Shown: one piece after another, positions 28,901 to 39,803 of the stretch | Numbering within the stretch: position 1 is the first letter of the stretch | Layout of the letters: the number at the start of each line of letters is the position of its first letter | Assembly (NCBI GenBank): GCA_032718475.1 | Contig: JAUCBJ010008053.1 | Span: 1 to 42,651, forward strand | Length of the DNA stretch: 42,651 nucleotides | From: Nemertoderma westbladi | Lineage: Eukaryota; Xenacoelomorpha; Nemertodermatida; Nemertodermatidae | Reading direction: 5' to 3' | The notes under the pieces: model-generated | Seen by the model: the letters and a program-made list of their open reading frames with translations, nothing else | What the model was told of the DNA's origin: nothing | Database searches by the model: none | Position numbers and translations under genes: made by a program

Positions 28901-30433
28901 TTAATAAATGTATCCACGGCCCCTGGCTCCTCTAAAATACTCGAGCCAGTCCCGCTCTCTGACGTCCCCGGCCCGCACCAGTTGCAGCTCGTGCATGCGT
29001 CTAATCCTATGTTCCCCAAGCTCACTTTGCCGTCTCTTTAGTTCCTTTTGCTCTCGCTCAGCTTCTGCCATTCTCCTCTCACGCTCCCGCGCGTCCTGGC
29101 CAGCCAACTCTGCTACTCTCCTAGCGCTCTCCCTTCGTCTCGCTTCACGCTCTCTGCGTTCACTTTCCTCCCTCGCCTCACGTTTCTCGCGTTCCGCCTC
29201 ACGTTCCTTTCATTCACTTTCCTCCCTCGCCTCACGTTTCTCGCGTTCCGCCTCACGTTCCTTTCGTTCACTTTCCCACTTCGCCTCACGCTCCTTGCGT
29301 TCACTTTTCTCTCTCGCCACACGCTCCTCTTGTTCCTTCAACTCTATTTCATCATACTCCCTAAGGCTTCTCAAAGCCCTTTCGGCCTTCTCTCCGGTTT
29401 CTCTAATCAATGCCGCTTCCCTCTCTAGCCGCATTCTCCCCTCCTCTAGCCGTTTATCCATTTCCCTCTGACCTTGCTCTATCAGCTCGAGACGGTACGC
29501 GGCACCTGCCTCTCTCACCAGTCTTTCTTTCGCGGAGGATGTAGCAGACTTATCGGTCACGACGGACTCCCTTCGCCTCCCCGTCCTACTAACTTTCCCC
29601 CGCTTCCCGGAACTTCCTCCGACCGACGAGGCCGAATCCTCGGGGTTAACCTCGGATTCGCCCCCTTCAGGTCTGTTCCAACCCACTAATTTTATACCCC
29701 GGGCATCGACCAAGTATGGCCCTATGTACACTGACGCTACGCTAGGTTCCATACTCCCACATTCCCATAGTTCAAACAGTTCGCTGGCAACCCCTTTTGC
29801 TCTCTCCTCGGCTAGTTCTCTCTGCCCAAAACGCATTAGGTAATTAAAGTGTCTATCCGACTCACCTAGTCGTTTCCTCAGTCTCACCTCGTCTATCTTC
29901 GCCCCTTCCTTCTTAGCGTCCTTTAGTAGTCTCTGGGTCGTGTTGTAGGCCCGTCGAAGTCGATCAGAAACCCCGACGTCCTCGTCGCCGATCTCTCTTC
30001 CGTCTCTCCGGGTCCGACGTCGTACCGGCGGCCCCACCGTCGCCGTTTCGGTGGGCCGTTCGTCGCCCTCGGCCTGTGGCTGGCCGGCGACATCGGTACC
30101 GATATCTCCTTCGTCTCTCTGCGTCCGGGGCCGCACCGTCGGCCCCACCGTCGCCGTTTCGGTGGGCCGCTCGTCGCCCTCGGCCTGTGGCTGGCCGGCG
30201 ACACCGGTGCGTCGACCCCCGTCCCGTGTCGACTCGTCTCCTTCTCCCTCGAGCTCGTTCTCTCTATCCTCCGACTCGACCTCAGGTTCCAGGCCCTCCT
30301 CGTCCTGAACTGCCGGATGACCCGTTACCGATGGGTCCGGCGTTGTGGGCCTGTATCGCCTGGTTGCGGCCTCGCGGATCGTTAGCTCTTCGTCCGGGGT
30401 CCGCGTCGGTGTTATCTCTCCCGACTGACTCAT
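28901..30433 (-). pseudogene. gag: BEL-M gag, N-terminal part
   Basis: Starts at the ATG at 30433 (MSQSGEITPTRTPDEE). The frame is continuous to 28901 except for one TGA at 29210-29212; neighbouring repeats have CGA at the same place, so it is a C-to-T change. Order: acidic N-terminus; a duplicated block with core AGQPQAEGDERPTETATVGP (plus strand about 30010-30200); a region around residues 145-240 with LGESDRHFNYLMRFGQREL and VASVYIGPYLVDARG; then a long Arg/Glu/Lys coiled coil of REREAER type. The end near 28900 leads through a frame change into GG-rich sequence. Likely role: Gag assembly; no known domain named. Confidence 0.65.
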
Positions 30434-30501
30434 CTTTCTTCTGCAGATTTGGTGGCTGGTGGTTACTGAGTTTATCTAGGGCGGCAGCTGGGTTTAGTTA
30501 C

Positions 30502-31042
30502 TGTGACGGGATCCAAGAGGGATCCCGGTTTATCCGGTTTTAGTTCACGCGTCCCCGCCGTGTATAAAGAGTAAATGAGTTTATGCTGTTCTTCGTATAT
30601 AATATTACGATATGCAGATATAGATATAGATATGAGATAATATTGTCGTATACGGAAGGCGGGATACGGTAACTAAAGTCCCGGTCCTTCCCTAGCTAAA
30701 CTATGTAACCTTATCTAGCACCGGTATTGCACTGAGATAACTGAATTGGTATGATTACTGCCAAGTGGCTATATTGCACGGTTGGCCTTGTTACTCTACC
30801 TAATCGATGCCTTTCCCCCCTCTGATTGGTTGATACCCTTGTTGGCGCCCTTTGGAGTGTTCCCGTTCACTCCACCTATTCTCTCTGGGTTAGGGGTTTG
30901 GCCCCTGACCCTCATTGTGTGCTTCTCCTTCCCATTCTTATTGGGATGGCACGAGTTGGTTAATTACCCAATCTCGTGGCTCCCAATATTGCTTATCGGC
31001 TTACAACTTTATGGGGTGTTAGCGGGATTGAATAAGCTAACA
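30502..31042 (-). repeat. BEL-M 5' LTR
   Basis: 541 bp with the same ends as 13188-13726 (TGTTAGC ... GTCACA in sense), about 15 differences from that copy by eye. It is followed on the plus strand by CGCAA and BEL-P sequence. In sense orientation the internal region starts GTAACTAAACCC, which does not match a usual TGG-type tRNA primer site. Confidence 0.9.
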
Positions 31043-32633
31043 CGCAAGGTGTGCGAAGTGCGGTGCAAAACATCATCTCTTGTTGCACACTGAATTCGAA
31101 AGAAACAGCCCGAGTCAGGTAACTGATTCCGAACTACATGTCCAATTCAGTGATGTGAACGACACTGACCAAAGTTCTGAGATGGAAGGATTCTATACGG
31201 ATGAATTCTCCGACGAAGATGAATCCTGTTACATGATAAATACCGCAGTGTATCGAGCACTTACGTATGAAAAAGACACAGACAGCGACCTCACCCTAAC
31301 TACTTCTGATCGACAACCATCTTGGAAAGCGCCAACTTCCAATGTAGGAATCCGAGAATTTCCTGTAGTACAGTTAAGGGTCCACGGACCTAAAAGGAGT
31401 TATATAGTGAACACCCTCCTTGACTCCGGTAGCACAGGAACATTCATCGACAAAGAACTAGCCGAAGACATCTTTGCTGGACAACCCAAGTTCCGAACTA
31501 AGTTAAACATGTCAGGAATTATGCAGGTTTGGAAATCTACAGTAATAGCCGATTATTATGTAGGTGCGTTGTCCACCCCCCAGGATGAACTAGGAGAACA
31601 CAGTATAAGGTCAGTAAAAATGGTGGCGATAAAGAACTTCGCTACCAGCCAAGTAGAACCTTATAACTGGGATGAGGACGATTCCACCCAGCAGCTTAAT
31701 ATACCTAGATTCACCACAGACTACCCTGGAGTGCAAATACTCATCGGCCAAAATGCGCATGAGGCGCTTGAGACATTGGAGAAACGGCCTGCTCAACCGC
31801 AACCACTACAAGCCTATGCGGGAAGAACTAGAGTAGGTTGGTACTTTACTGGCCCTTCCCGTAGAACTCTCATAGAAAGATTACCAAAAGAACAGGTATA
31901 TCAAGTAAAGGAATGGGAAGTAGAGAGCAGTGAGGTAGACGACCCAACTGAGGGAACACCATACTCCTCAGATAATGACAATATTAACTCCAATGTAGAT
32001 CAATGGAGACATTGCCCCGAGACGATTAATCTAGCCGACATCGCTTCCAGAGGAGCAACTCCTCAAGAACTGACAGATACTCCAGACTGGTTAGGTGGAC
32101 CCGACCTCCTAAGTAAAGAAGATGAATGGCCTCCCCATTTTACCACGGCTGAGATTAGACAAGCCAAGGGAGCGGAGAAAGTCAAACCTAAAACCCGGAC
32201 GTGTAAATCAAGGTTATTTAAACCCGTGATAGATCTGTCTGTACTACACATTGCCAGGGACGACGCTGTGGATCTAAACTCCCCCACCGCGAACCGATCT
32301 GTTGTGGAGATCAGAGAGAGAGACTGGAGATCTGGAACACCAGACGTCTCGCCGGGACTCTCACCTCTCCTGCCGGGAGCGATGGACCACTATAGATCCT
32401 GGAATCGGCTTCGTAAGGCCGTCGTGTATTTGAAGTGATGTTTCTATCGTCACTATTCCAGGACGAAGAGGAAACCTGGAATTGTCTTCGAGACACAGCA
32501 GCTCAATCGCCCAGTTGGTCGTTTATGTTTACTGGAAAGAGACCGAGAACTGTCCGGAAACTATGGAAGGCAAGATACTCTTCCCACGACCACCTCCCTA
32601 ATCCAACAAACATCTAGGGACTCCCCAACGTAA
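31043..32633 (+). pseudogene. pol: BEL-P protease and internally deleted pol
   Basis: The frame enters from gag after the CGCAA duplication, without its own ATG. It has the Cys/His knuckle, an acidic linker and the aspartic protease LLDSGSTGTFIDKELAED at about 31420-31475, then VQILIGQNAHEAL and GRTRVGWYFTGP, typical of the BEL post-protease segment. After SSDNDNINSN it jumps to WRHCPETINLADIASRG, the end of RNase H, so all of RT is deleted. It continues with WLGGPDLL to a stop at 32438. A shifted frame then gives the connection domain start and RPVGRLCLLE, the Pol tail motif, ending at 32631-32633. Integrase is therefore deleted as well. It is non-functional for reverse transcription and integration. 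Confidence 0.88.
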
Positions 32634-32639
32634 CAGCGT

Positions 32640-32651
32640 CTGGAGTGGGTG
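32640..32651 (+). promoter_or_regulatory. Candidate BEL-P polypurine tract
   Basis: GGAGTGGG(T) lies about 10 nt after the pol stop and directly before TGTGACTATATT, the candidate LTR start. The placement fits BEL structure; the tract is short. Confidence 0.45.
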
Positions 32652-32886
32652 TGTGACTATATTATTTTATATTTGTTTTTATTATTTTACATTTATGTAT
32701 GTATTATTATGTAATTTTATTATAATCGTTTTCTTTAATTTTATTTAGTAGAATGTTATTTTAGCGATTATTTAGTAGATTAGTGCAATGTATATTCGCG
32801 TTTATTACTTAATTACTTATATATTATATATTTAGTGCGACGGCGAGAAATAATTATTTTCTCTTTCCTTACTGCCCGTATTACAT

Positions 32887-32942
32887 TATAAATACGTGAC
32901 TACAGTAAGATGAAATGTCCGTACTTATTAAAGTACAATAAA
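32887..32942 (+). promoter_or_regulatory. Candidate TATA box and polyadenylation signal of BEL-P
   Basis: TATAAAT at 32887-32893 and AATAAA at 32937-32942 are 50 bp apart, a spacing that fits a compact U3-R region with the transcription start between them. Confidence 0.45.
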
Positions 32943-34266
32943 GCTCCTACTATATTCAAGTATTATTGGTAAGTAGAGTATTAGGAATGCAAAGTTCAGA
33001 TCCTCGTGTCTCGGCTAAACCAAGCTCTGGGTAGACCTTGGAAACGACTTGCCTCTTCTCACTGACATTGCTTCTTGCGATATTGCTCTCATACCGTATA
33101 TTAAATAATACATATAGTAGCGTGATGTCCCTTTAACAGTAGCGTAAAACGCAAAAATAAATCTGTTAAACCCTTTGACCATCTGTAATTCTAGTCGATT
33201 AAGATATCGCGGCACCCACCGATATACTTGAAAGACAAAATTCTAGAATCAATGGCTAACGTCCCCAGACATGTTCTGGAATAAACCGGTGCCCATCTTA
33301 AATATTAATTATTAATATTTACAAAATCTGTCAAATTTTAGATCCTTTAAAATTCTAGTCTATTAAGATATCGTAGCACTTACCGATATTCTTAAAAAGA
33401 CCAATTTCCTAGAATCAAGGATCCCAGTCCCCAGACATGTTCTGGAATAAAATTGTGTCTATTTAACATAAATAATAAAATTTACGAGAATAAATTTAAA
33501 TTCATATTTTTAATGAATTTAATAAATTGTCATTTTTATACAATTTATAACATTCCCAAAATTCCTTTAATTAATAGATCATGGGAGCGGAGATTCACTC
33601 TATTAAGTGTATTAGTGTGCGAGAATCTCCAATATATAGTCAATAGCCGATAAAATTCATAAAATCATGTATAGAGAGGATATTGACCATTAAAGAATTA
33701 CTATTAAATAGCATCCCAGATCTGTATGCATGAGAATTTCCCTAATTCTACCGCTACCTTTCCATAATGTCACCAGGGCAACAACCACGCTAGAATTAGA
33801 AGTGAGTTAAAAGAACAATAAAGGCTTGCCCATTGAATAGCATAGGGAATAAATAGCACACTGCTAGTATCCAAGGATACATAATAATAACGTGACATTC
33901 TGGAAGGCACTGACTAACGGACAAATGGCCCGAATGTGTGCGGTTTGTGACAGTTGTGTGGAATTTGTGCGTTTATAGGTGAATGTTACTACTAAAGTGT
34001 GTTTACAGTAGCGAGTCGCAATTGTGAAAGTAGCCCTAACTCCAGTAAGAACCTGAAGTAAATCTAAGCCTTTGGGACGGACGGTAGAGTGACTCGCGCT
34101 GGTTGTTGTGGTCGTTGTGCAGCTACGACGTTGGCAATAGGCACATCAGCGAAAGTACACCAGCGCTGAGGATCTTGCGCTGTCCGGGGGCCGAGAGGGG
34201 TAGGCAGCGACGCCCGCTAGCCTAAATATAAACTCATTATAATATTGATAAACTCGTATAGCAGAT

Positions 34267-35625
34267 ATGACTGAGTTGATAGAAGATGATCTTGGTATCA
34301 GGGAGTGATATACTCTACCTTTAAAAGCGTTTGTTGATAGGTTGATACGCGGCGACGCTGGTCCAACTACTACGGAGGACGATGGTCGTTATATCGAACC
34401 GCCGATGTCCCAGGAGCAACTTACGCGTGAATTGGACTATCGAAAATTCACTGCTCGCTATACGCATTGTAATGGTACGTATATGGACTTCTTAACTACT
34501 GGCCATCCTATCGATTTACACGATACGGACGATATCGACACCGAAAGGGAAATGGTCCTATTTAAATATCATACCCAGCGGAGTCGGAACGATAAATTGA
34601 TAATCGAATGCGAAAATTCTATTCGAAATCGACTCGAAAGAGAAGACGTTAAAGAACCGGATAAACGCGGTAACTCCAACGTATATTTGGAATTCTTGAG
34701 AGAAACATTGTAAAACCGAATAAATATCACCCGCGTTTCCCCTACAAGACGTGCGTCTTTGGTATTATTGCAATGAATGCCCAAGACCCAACCAACAAAC
34801 GGAAAGACATAAACATCCGTAGAGACGTTGCTTTAAACACGGTTTTACTCGCTATATTTACGGGAGTTTCGAGCGAAACTTGTTCGATGTATCACCTATG
34901 CTCGCTCGATTCAAACAATCCTTAAATAAACCTATGATCAGAGTTCCGGAACACTCGGTCAGACCTCCTCATTCCCTAGTTAGACCTCAGACTCTTGATC
35001 CTAATAGTATCATAGATCCTCCCGAACTGTACTCACTGTTCAAAGATCTAGTGTTAACCGAACAGTTAGTCGGTGGCACTCCGGTTGTGGGCTCCCTAAA
35101 AATTCGCCCATCTTACCTAGTCGGATTGGGACGCGGACATCTAATATCGTCATTCAACCGTATCATCGTCCCTGTTTAACCCGATACAACCTGTCACCGA
35201 GGCGGAGGAGAGAGTTGTACGAAACGCGTTGGACACTATTCGTCAAAAGAGCGGAAAATGAACCTACAATTGTTTAGAGAAACGTAAATTGCAGCAGCAA
35301 GTCCAAGCGGTAAACGAATTAACTTTATCTCAGTTAGATCAGGAAATTCAGAATCTCTAAGAAGATATCGAACTTGGACGACCCTATTCTCTGCAAGAGT
35401 TTTGGACGAACGCATCCAACGATAAGCGGAGGAAAATCAGCTCGAGGAGAAGCATATCGAAATGGACGAGACATCGACCGTAACCCTAAACGTTCTGATG
35501 CAATTGTATTGCACCCTTCACCCAGGAGTTACAGCCCGCCTAGTAAAGTGGCTCGCCCCAAAGAGAAAAGGACTCTTGCTAGCCTCAAAAAACTGCGTAA
35601 ACGCCGTCCGCGCAAGAAAGACTAG
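34267..35625 (+). pseudogene. Degenerate unknown gene inside repeat A, copy 3
   Basis: From the ATG at 34267 (MTELIEDDLG) one TGA (34306; CGA in copy 1) interrupts a frame that runs to 34713 with RYIEPPMSQEQLTRELDYRK, FLTTGHPIDLHDTDD and RGNSNVYLEFLRETL. A second piece spans 34785-35179 (LYSLFKDLVLTEQLVGGTPV, SYLVGLGRGHLISSF). A third is a Gln/Leu coiled coil near 35270-35360 (QQQVQAVNELTLSQLDQEI). The end at 35540-35625 is basic, KKLRKRRPRKKD before TAG. The frames are broken differently from copy 1. I recognise no family. If repeat A is an LTR, this is an LTR-carried gene. Confidence 0.45.
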
Positions 35626-36934
35626 CTGTTTAGAGTATTTTTATATTTTAGAAACTGTGATTTTTTATATTTTATAGAATTAAATCCCATTTTCTGGGAG
35701 CGTGTAAAAGCTTTTGCGGGATATAACTGGCCCTTTTCTCCGCAATGTACTGTGTAAGGTGTTTTTAGAGGACATAACTAGCGATTTATCCGCTGTGTCT
35801 GCATGTGTGCTTTAGCGGACATAAAAAGCCAGTTTTCCCACAATGCGCTCAAATACTCTAAACTACCTAACTCAAATGACGCAATCTACCAACCGATTTG
35901 CTGTACGCCTATAGGCTCTTTGTTCTGTTCGATCAACCAATCAGAACAATGATCCACCAATCAGAGCAATTTCGCCTTGTGTTGAATATGGGCTGCAAAA
36001 ACCCGAATAGTTCGGCATTTAGACATTCGTGGAACCTACAGAATCTGGAACTCGGCCAATGAGAGCTGTTTCTCTTTGTGTTGAAAGATACCTACAACAG
36101 CCCAGAGGGATCAGTTGTGTTGGTTTTCCCGAGCCTAGAAGACCGGCTTTGGAATCTCTGTTGTTTCAGGCTTTAGCCCAAGATTAGTAGGCTTAATTAT
36201 AGAACGTATATCTGTTATCTTACTCACTCACCTAATCATATTGTCAACTACAAACACCGCATTTTTACTGCTATTTACTGTCGGTTATTCATTATATCAG
36301 TTGATGGAATATTATTATATTTGGAATATCGATAAATAATTACAAAACCCTCAATCTTCTTGATATACTGAAGGTAAGAGAGACCGGTTACATATAACGA
36401 TTGCGACTTACATTAAAGTGGTTTTGAAGTGAATCTAATGCTATTTCATAGGCACTACATGTATTGGTTGTTGTTCTCTTTATATGTGACTAAAATTAGT
36501 GAAGGTCGGCAGATCGGTGTGCAGCATTGTGCAGTATTGTGTATGATTGTGACTGATAACAAAGCATCTCCTAAAGAATGCGCTATATACGTGAATCCAT
36601 AGCCATCCCGTTGTGTCTAGTTTAAGTCATAACTCTGTTTACATATTTAGAGCGCCACGTCCTAAAGGAACTGTTAATATTTCCCGAAAGTGAATAATAT
36701 TTGTCAGAGATTATATATTACGATCAGTGGAATAATACAGTAGGCCTACACCGCAATAAGGTTAGGCTTCCGAATCCAGTCTCCCAGGTATATCCAGCGG
36801 GTGAATGGTCGCGCATAGACTGGCTTTGGCTAATGTAGTGTATCAAATACTCGTCATAGGCTAAAGTCGATTTATTATCTAGAAGACATCCAAATTTGGC
36901 AGGTTAAACTGCTAAAGGTCTGAAAGCGCGAACA
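35626..36934 (+). other. Non-coding 3' part of repeat A copy 3
   Basis: No gene is seen. GAAGGTAAGAGAG near 36370 is a good splice-donor match and is conserved in copy 1 near 3371. The truncated copy at 7523 starts about ten bases after this point. Confidence 0.5.
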
Positions 36935-37670
36935 GGGTTCGATGCACAGGACCTAGAGGCGATGGGATGGGACAAAGACGTCCCTGGCGAGTATCGGTAA
37001 GGGAATGGGGAAGAGTGGATGGCGAGGTATCCAGAGAGATGTCTGGAAGAGACACCGATCTTAGAGGGCATAACGAATATACCGATACAAAGGAGGTCGA
37101 ATAAGAAGACAAGGTGGAAAGGGAGAGGATGTAAGAAGGTTAATCCAAAGGGATAGGAGCCAATGACGAAGGGTGACAAAGGAGACAGCAAAGTTAGAGG
37201 AGATGTGTTGCACACGGGGCTGGCAGAATGCGAGGGGGCATTAAATGGTAAGCCATTATGCGTACCGAAGGATGACCAAGGGTCATCGGGGGCTTTAACG
37301 CCGGCGCACATATTGAGGGGGAGGCCAGCAGAGGTGGCATGTACCAGTGATGATGACATGAAGGGCGGCATTCTACCGCCAAGTGATGACACGATGAAGG
37401 GTGGTGAGACGGGATGGGTGGAGGGTGGGAAGACAATGAGGAGTTCTGTGAGGAGATAGAAAGATCCGATCTTAGGGTGGAGGAGAAGGGAAAGTCAGAT
37501 CCAAGAGATTTGGAATCGATAAGGAGAGTGTGGCGGAGAATAAGAGGAACTACAGGGGGGCAGTGGGAGAGTTGCCTGCTGGAGGAATTGCCCTTAGGTT
37601 GTTGAGTCGTCCAATATATTGGACTGAGGGGGGTGGGAATGAGGGCGAGACGCCCTACCAACACACTAAA
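36935..37670 (+). pseudogene. pol: BEL-N pol remnant (RNase H start and integrase C-terminal part)
   Basis: The first 60 bp read MGWDKDVPGEYR, matching the BEL segment just before RNase H. A large deletion then leads to the integrase C-terminal half at 37200-37330 (LAECEGALNGKPLC, SSGALTPAHILRGRP), equivalent to CEGIINSRPLY and LTPSHFLMERP in BEL-M. After frame changes the end resembles the Pol tail (SCLLEELPLG). Heavily degraded. Confidence 0.7.
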
Positions 37671-37863
37671 CAAAAATAAAATAAAAATAAAATAAGTAGT
37701 AAAACATTAGTAGCAAGGTACGCTGTAGGTATACATTATGTACGTCTGATGGGTATGGATGTACCAATGTACATAATACGATGGTGGTACATAGGTGTAG
37801 GTAGTTACAATTACGTACGTCGGACGGGTGCAAAATGTACCAACGTACCTAATTTACATACGA

Positions 37864-38235
37864 ACTATTGTGGGCACTGAGGGCGCCACATGAGGAGTTG
37901 AGGGGGGGGGGGGGGGTATTTACGCATACAGTAGTGGAAGGGTACACAGTACCATAAGTACGTAACATGTACTATTGTGGGCACTGAGGGCGCCACGTGA
38001 GGAGTTGAGGGGGGGGGGGGGTATGTACGCATACTGTAGTAGAAGGGTACACAGTACCATAGTGAGGATTAGGATGGGTATACATTGCGTATGTCTGATG
38101 GGCACAATGTGCCAACAACGTATGTAATAAATACCATCACAAGCCGGGTCAATGGGACCAATAATTATACGTAATGCATACAATAGTGGGCATTGAGGGC
38201 GCCACGTGAGGAGTTGAGGGGGATATGTAGGCATG
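37864..38235 (+). repeat. ~115-bp tandem repeats in the BEL-N 3' region
   Basis: Three units share TATTGTGGGCACTGAGGGC, GCCACGTGAGGAGTTGAGGG and a G run (37902-37916 and 38009-38021; short in the third). A GGCGCCACGTGAG word also occurs in BEL-M at about 15090 on its sense strand. Confidence 0.8.
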
Positions 38236-38660
38236 GTAGGATAGACTGTGTAGGCCGCACAAACTAGACTACTGTAGCGCATAGCCCGTAGTGCAGAGTT
38301 AGAACATTGCTACAGAGCCAGAAGGTTGTCTGGTAGGAAGCTAGTACAAGAGTAAGAAAATTGTAGCTAGTCTTCTCTGTAGACAAGTAGTGATGAATTA
38401 CTTACATAGTAATTGAGTAGTAGATAATGTAATAGAACGTCAATTGAGGTTGGGGAGTGAACACAGCACTGAAGAATCAGTGGTAAATTGGCACATAGAG
38501 GACGATCACTCGTACGAAACACTGGCAGAACGCAGATAGGAGGTATTCCAACACTGATTTAAACGAATTAAGACCATACTTAGTTATATCTTGCCCTACT
38601 GAGCCTTTCTAAGGCACCACCAGTCTGGTGAGAGAGGAGAATCGTGATGGCGGAGAAACT
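38236..38660 (+). other. BEL-N non-coding spacer
   Basis: Stops occur in all frames; no motif recognised beyond family-wide word composition. Confidence 0.5.
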
Positions 38661-39299
38661 ATGATGGAGTTTATCGCATTCCATGGAGAGGGGCGGATAT
38701 ATATGGTCCCGGATGACGTGGAGACAGTAGAGAATGACGGTGGGACAAGAAAGGTGTCAGGAGGGTCGAGTAGAACTATATTGCTGCATTTAGTGGCGGT
38801 GAACGGAGATATTTTTCTGTTTGACCTAGCGACCTATGGTAGAAAGACTGGGCCAAAGTTGAACCACCTACCGGATGCGATGCAGAAGCTAGTAAGGTCA
38901 AAGACTACGATCGAGATTGGATCGGTGATACGCGGCGATGTGGAGAGGATTATTGGACCGGGCACCCCAAATCTTCTGGACATGCAGGTAGTCTGCATGG
39001 CTATGACGAAACCAGATGGATAAGGATTGGTGGATAACACGGGACAATAGGGAGTCGTGGTCATGGGTCAGTTGATGGGGCTTATGTGCCACATGCCGAT
39101 GGAGTGGAACAAGTTCAGAGAGGAATACGGTGTGGGACTTGCGAATTCACTCAAGTGGGGGCGAGACGGGGAGAGACGAGTTATATCACTTCCGAAAGGG
39201 GGGCTGAAAACACGTCGTGTAGACGAATATATAATGTATAATATACATACTATAGTCAGATATAACCTTTTCCAATTAGCTACTGGGACTGGGGACTAA
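38661..39299 (+). pseudogene. BEL-N post-pol ORF resembling a DEDD 3'-5' exonuclease
   Basis: One frame runs from ATG 38661 to 39299 with two in-frame stops (39021 and 39045). Reading in order: DDVETVENDG (possible Exo I, Asp-x-Glu), ILLHLVAVNGDIFLFDLATY (the central strand pair of RNase D/WRN/EXD proteins), LPDAMQKLVRS, IEIGSVIRGDVERI (possible Exo II with Asp), LLDMQVVCMAM (like the DTQVA block), and later DEYIMYNIHTIVRYNLFQ at the Exo III position, where the last Asp seems lost. The order and spacing fit the family well; this is by-eye similarity only. It lies between pol and the polypurine tract. Possible roles are trimming of nucleic acid ends during reverse transcription, or action on host RNA; neither is shown. 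Confidence 0.5.
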
Positions 39300-39603
39300 T
39301 TGACTGGAACAGGAGGATAAGACGAGGGACTCACTTATTATATACAACGTATACGTGTATGAGACCGTGGGAATCCAACAGAAAGAACTTAGAGAGCGAT
39401 TGTCAAGGGGTTGAGTATCAGGGGAGCATGGGGAGAAGGTGCTAGAGTTAAGGGAGAAAAGTAAAGCGTGTGAGGTCCGAGTGTGGGGAGCGAGCGGAGA
39501 AGAGGATGAGTCCTAAGGGACTAGTGAGAGAGGAAGGTACAACAAAGTCCGAGAGATAAAATTGTGTGAGGAGTGAGGGCGATCGTCTAAAACAGAGACG
39601 CCG

Positions 39604-39756
39604 GATGCCTTGGTACAGCTTAGCTCGCAGATGTACCAAGGATGGGTAGTGAAAACAGACCCATGGGGACCGGCCTGGAAAGCTGACCCCGAGAAGAAAA
39701 CCTCCACCCCACATCCAATATTAGATTGGATTCCAGCGGAATTGAAGCGCACTTGA
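39604..39756 (+). pseudogene. C-terminal tail of the BEL-N accessory gene
   Basis: The open frame reads DALVQLSSQMYQGWVVKTDP, then WGPAWKADPEKK, then ILDWIPAELKRT and TGA at 39754, six bases before the hairpin of the polypurine tract. It is out of frame with 38661-39299; the sequence between (39300-39603) is shifted and broken. Homology to BEL-M 14482-14600 shows that it is an inherited part of the family rather than chance. Confidence 0.6.
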
Positions 39757-39761
39757 GGTTT

Positions 39762-39803
39762 ATGCTATCTTCTCAACGGGAAGATAGAATGGGGGGGGGG
39801 GAG
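39762..39803 (+). promoter_or_regulatory. BEL-N hairpin and polypurine tract
   Basis: Arms 39762-39772 and 39780-39790 (ATGCTATCTTC / GAAGATAGaAT, one mismatch) around a 7-nt loop, then eleven G and AG, then the LTR start TGTAAGCGG. Same design as BEL-M 14437-14474. Confidence 0.85.

Larger units (their letters stand above)
14254..31042 (-). mobile_element. BEL-M: BEL/Pao retrotransposon, minus strand, host of the copia insertion
   Basis: In sense orientation: 5' LTR (31042-30502), gag (30433-26387, then 21456 onward), protease, RT, RNase H, integrase (to 16650), a repeat-rich 3' region with accessory ORF remnants (16640-14475), hairpin plus polypurine tract (14474-14437), and the partial 3' LTR. 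CGCAA target duplications place it in the BEL-P gag. Lesions seen: nonsense codons at 29210 and 19719, frame changes at G runs and near 20490, and the copia insertion at 21457-26390. It is inactive in its present form. Confidence 0.85.
7523..36934 (+). mobile_element. BEL-P: BEL/Pao retrotransposon, plus strand, with nested insertions
   Basis: Order on the plus strand: repeat A 3' end (7523-8072), a long leader (8073-9863), gag (9864-13192), interruption by BEL-M, then protease and remnants of RNase H and the pol end (31043-32633), a purine stretch GGAGTGGGT (32642-32650), then TGTGACTATATT... and repeat A to 36934. RT and integrase have been removed by internal deletions, so it is non-autonomous. 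The nested BEL-M lies in the zinc-knuckle region of gag with 5-bp target duplications. Confidence 0.65.
32652..36934 (+). repeat. Candidate giant 3' LTR of BEL-P (includes repeat A copy 3)
   Basis: TGTGAC at 32652 and GAACA at 36934 give TGT...ACA ends over 4283 bp. The first 325 bp have a TATAAAT box (32887-32893) and an AATAAA signal (32937-32942), as U3-R should. From 32973 on, it is repeat A, alignable with 1-3939. Its last 550 bp match the sequence before the BEL-P leader at about 99%. An alternative is an ordinary ~310-bp LTR ending near 32963 (ATATTCA) followed by an unrelated repeat; then the 5' LTR would be missing. No target duplication can be tested, because the 5' side is truncated. 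Confidence 0.5.

Noticed and set aside
37920-38282. Minus-strand 120-codon ORF in the BEL-N 3' region
   Set aside because: Produced by the ~115-bp tandem repeat; no independent coding signal.
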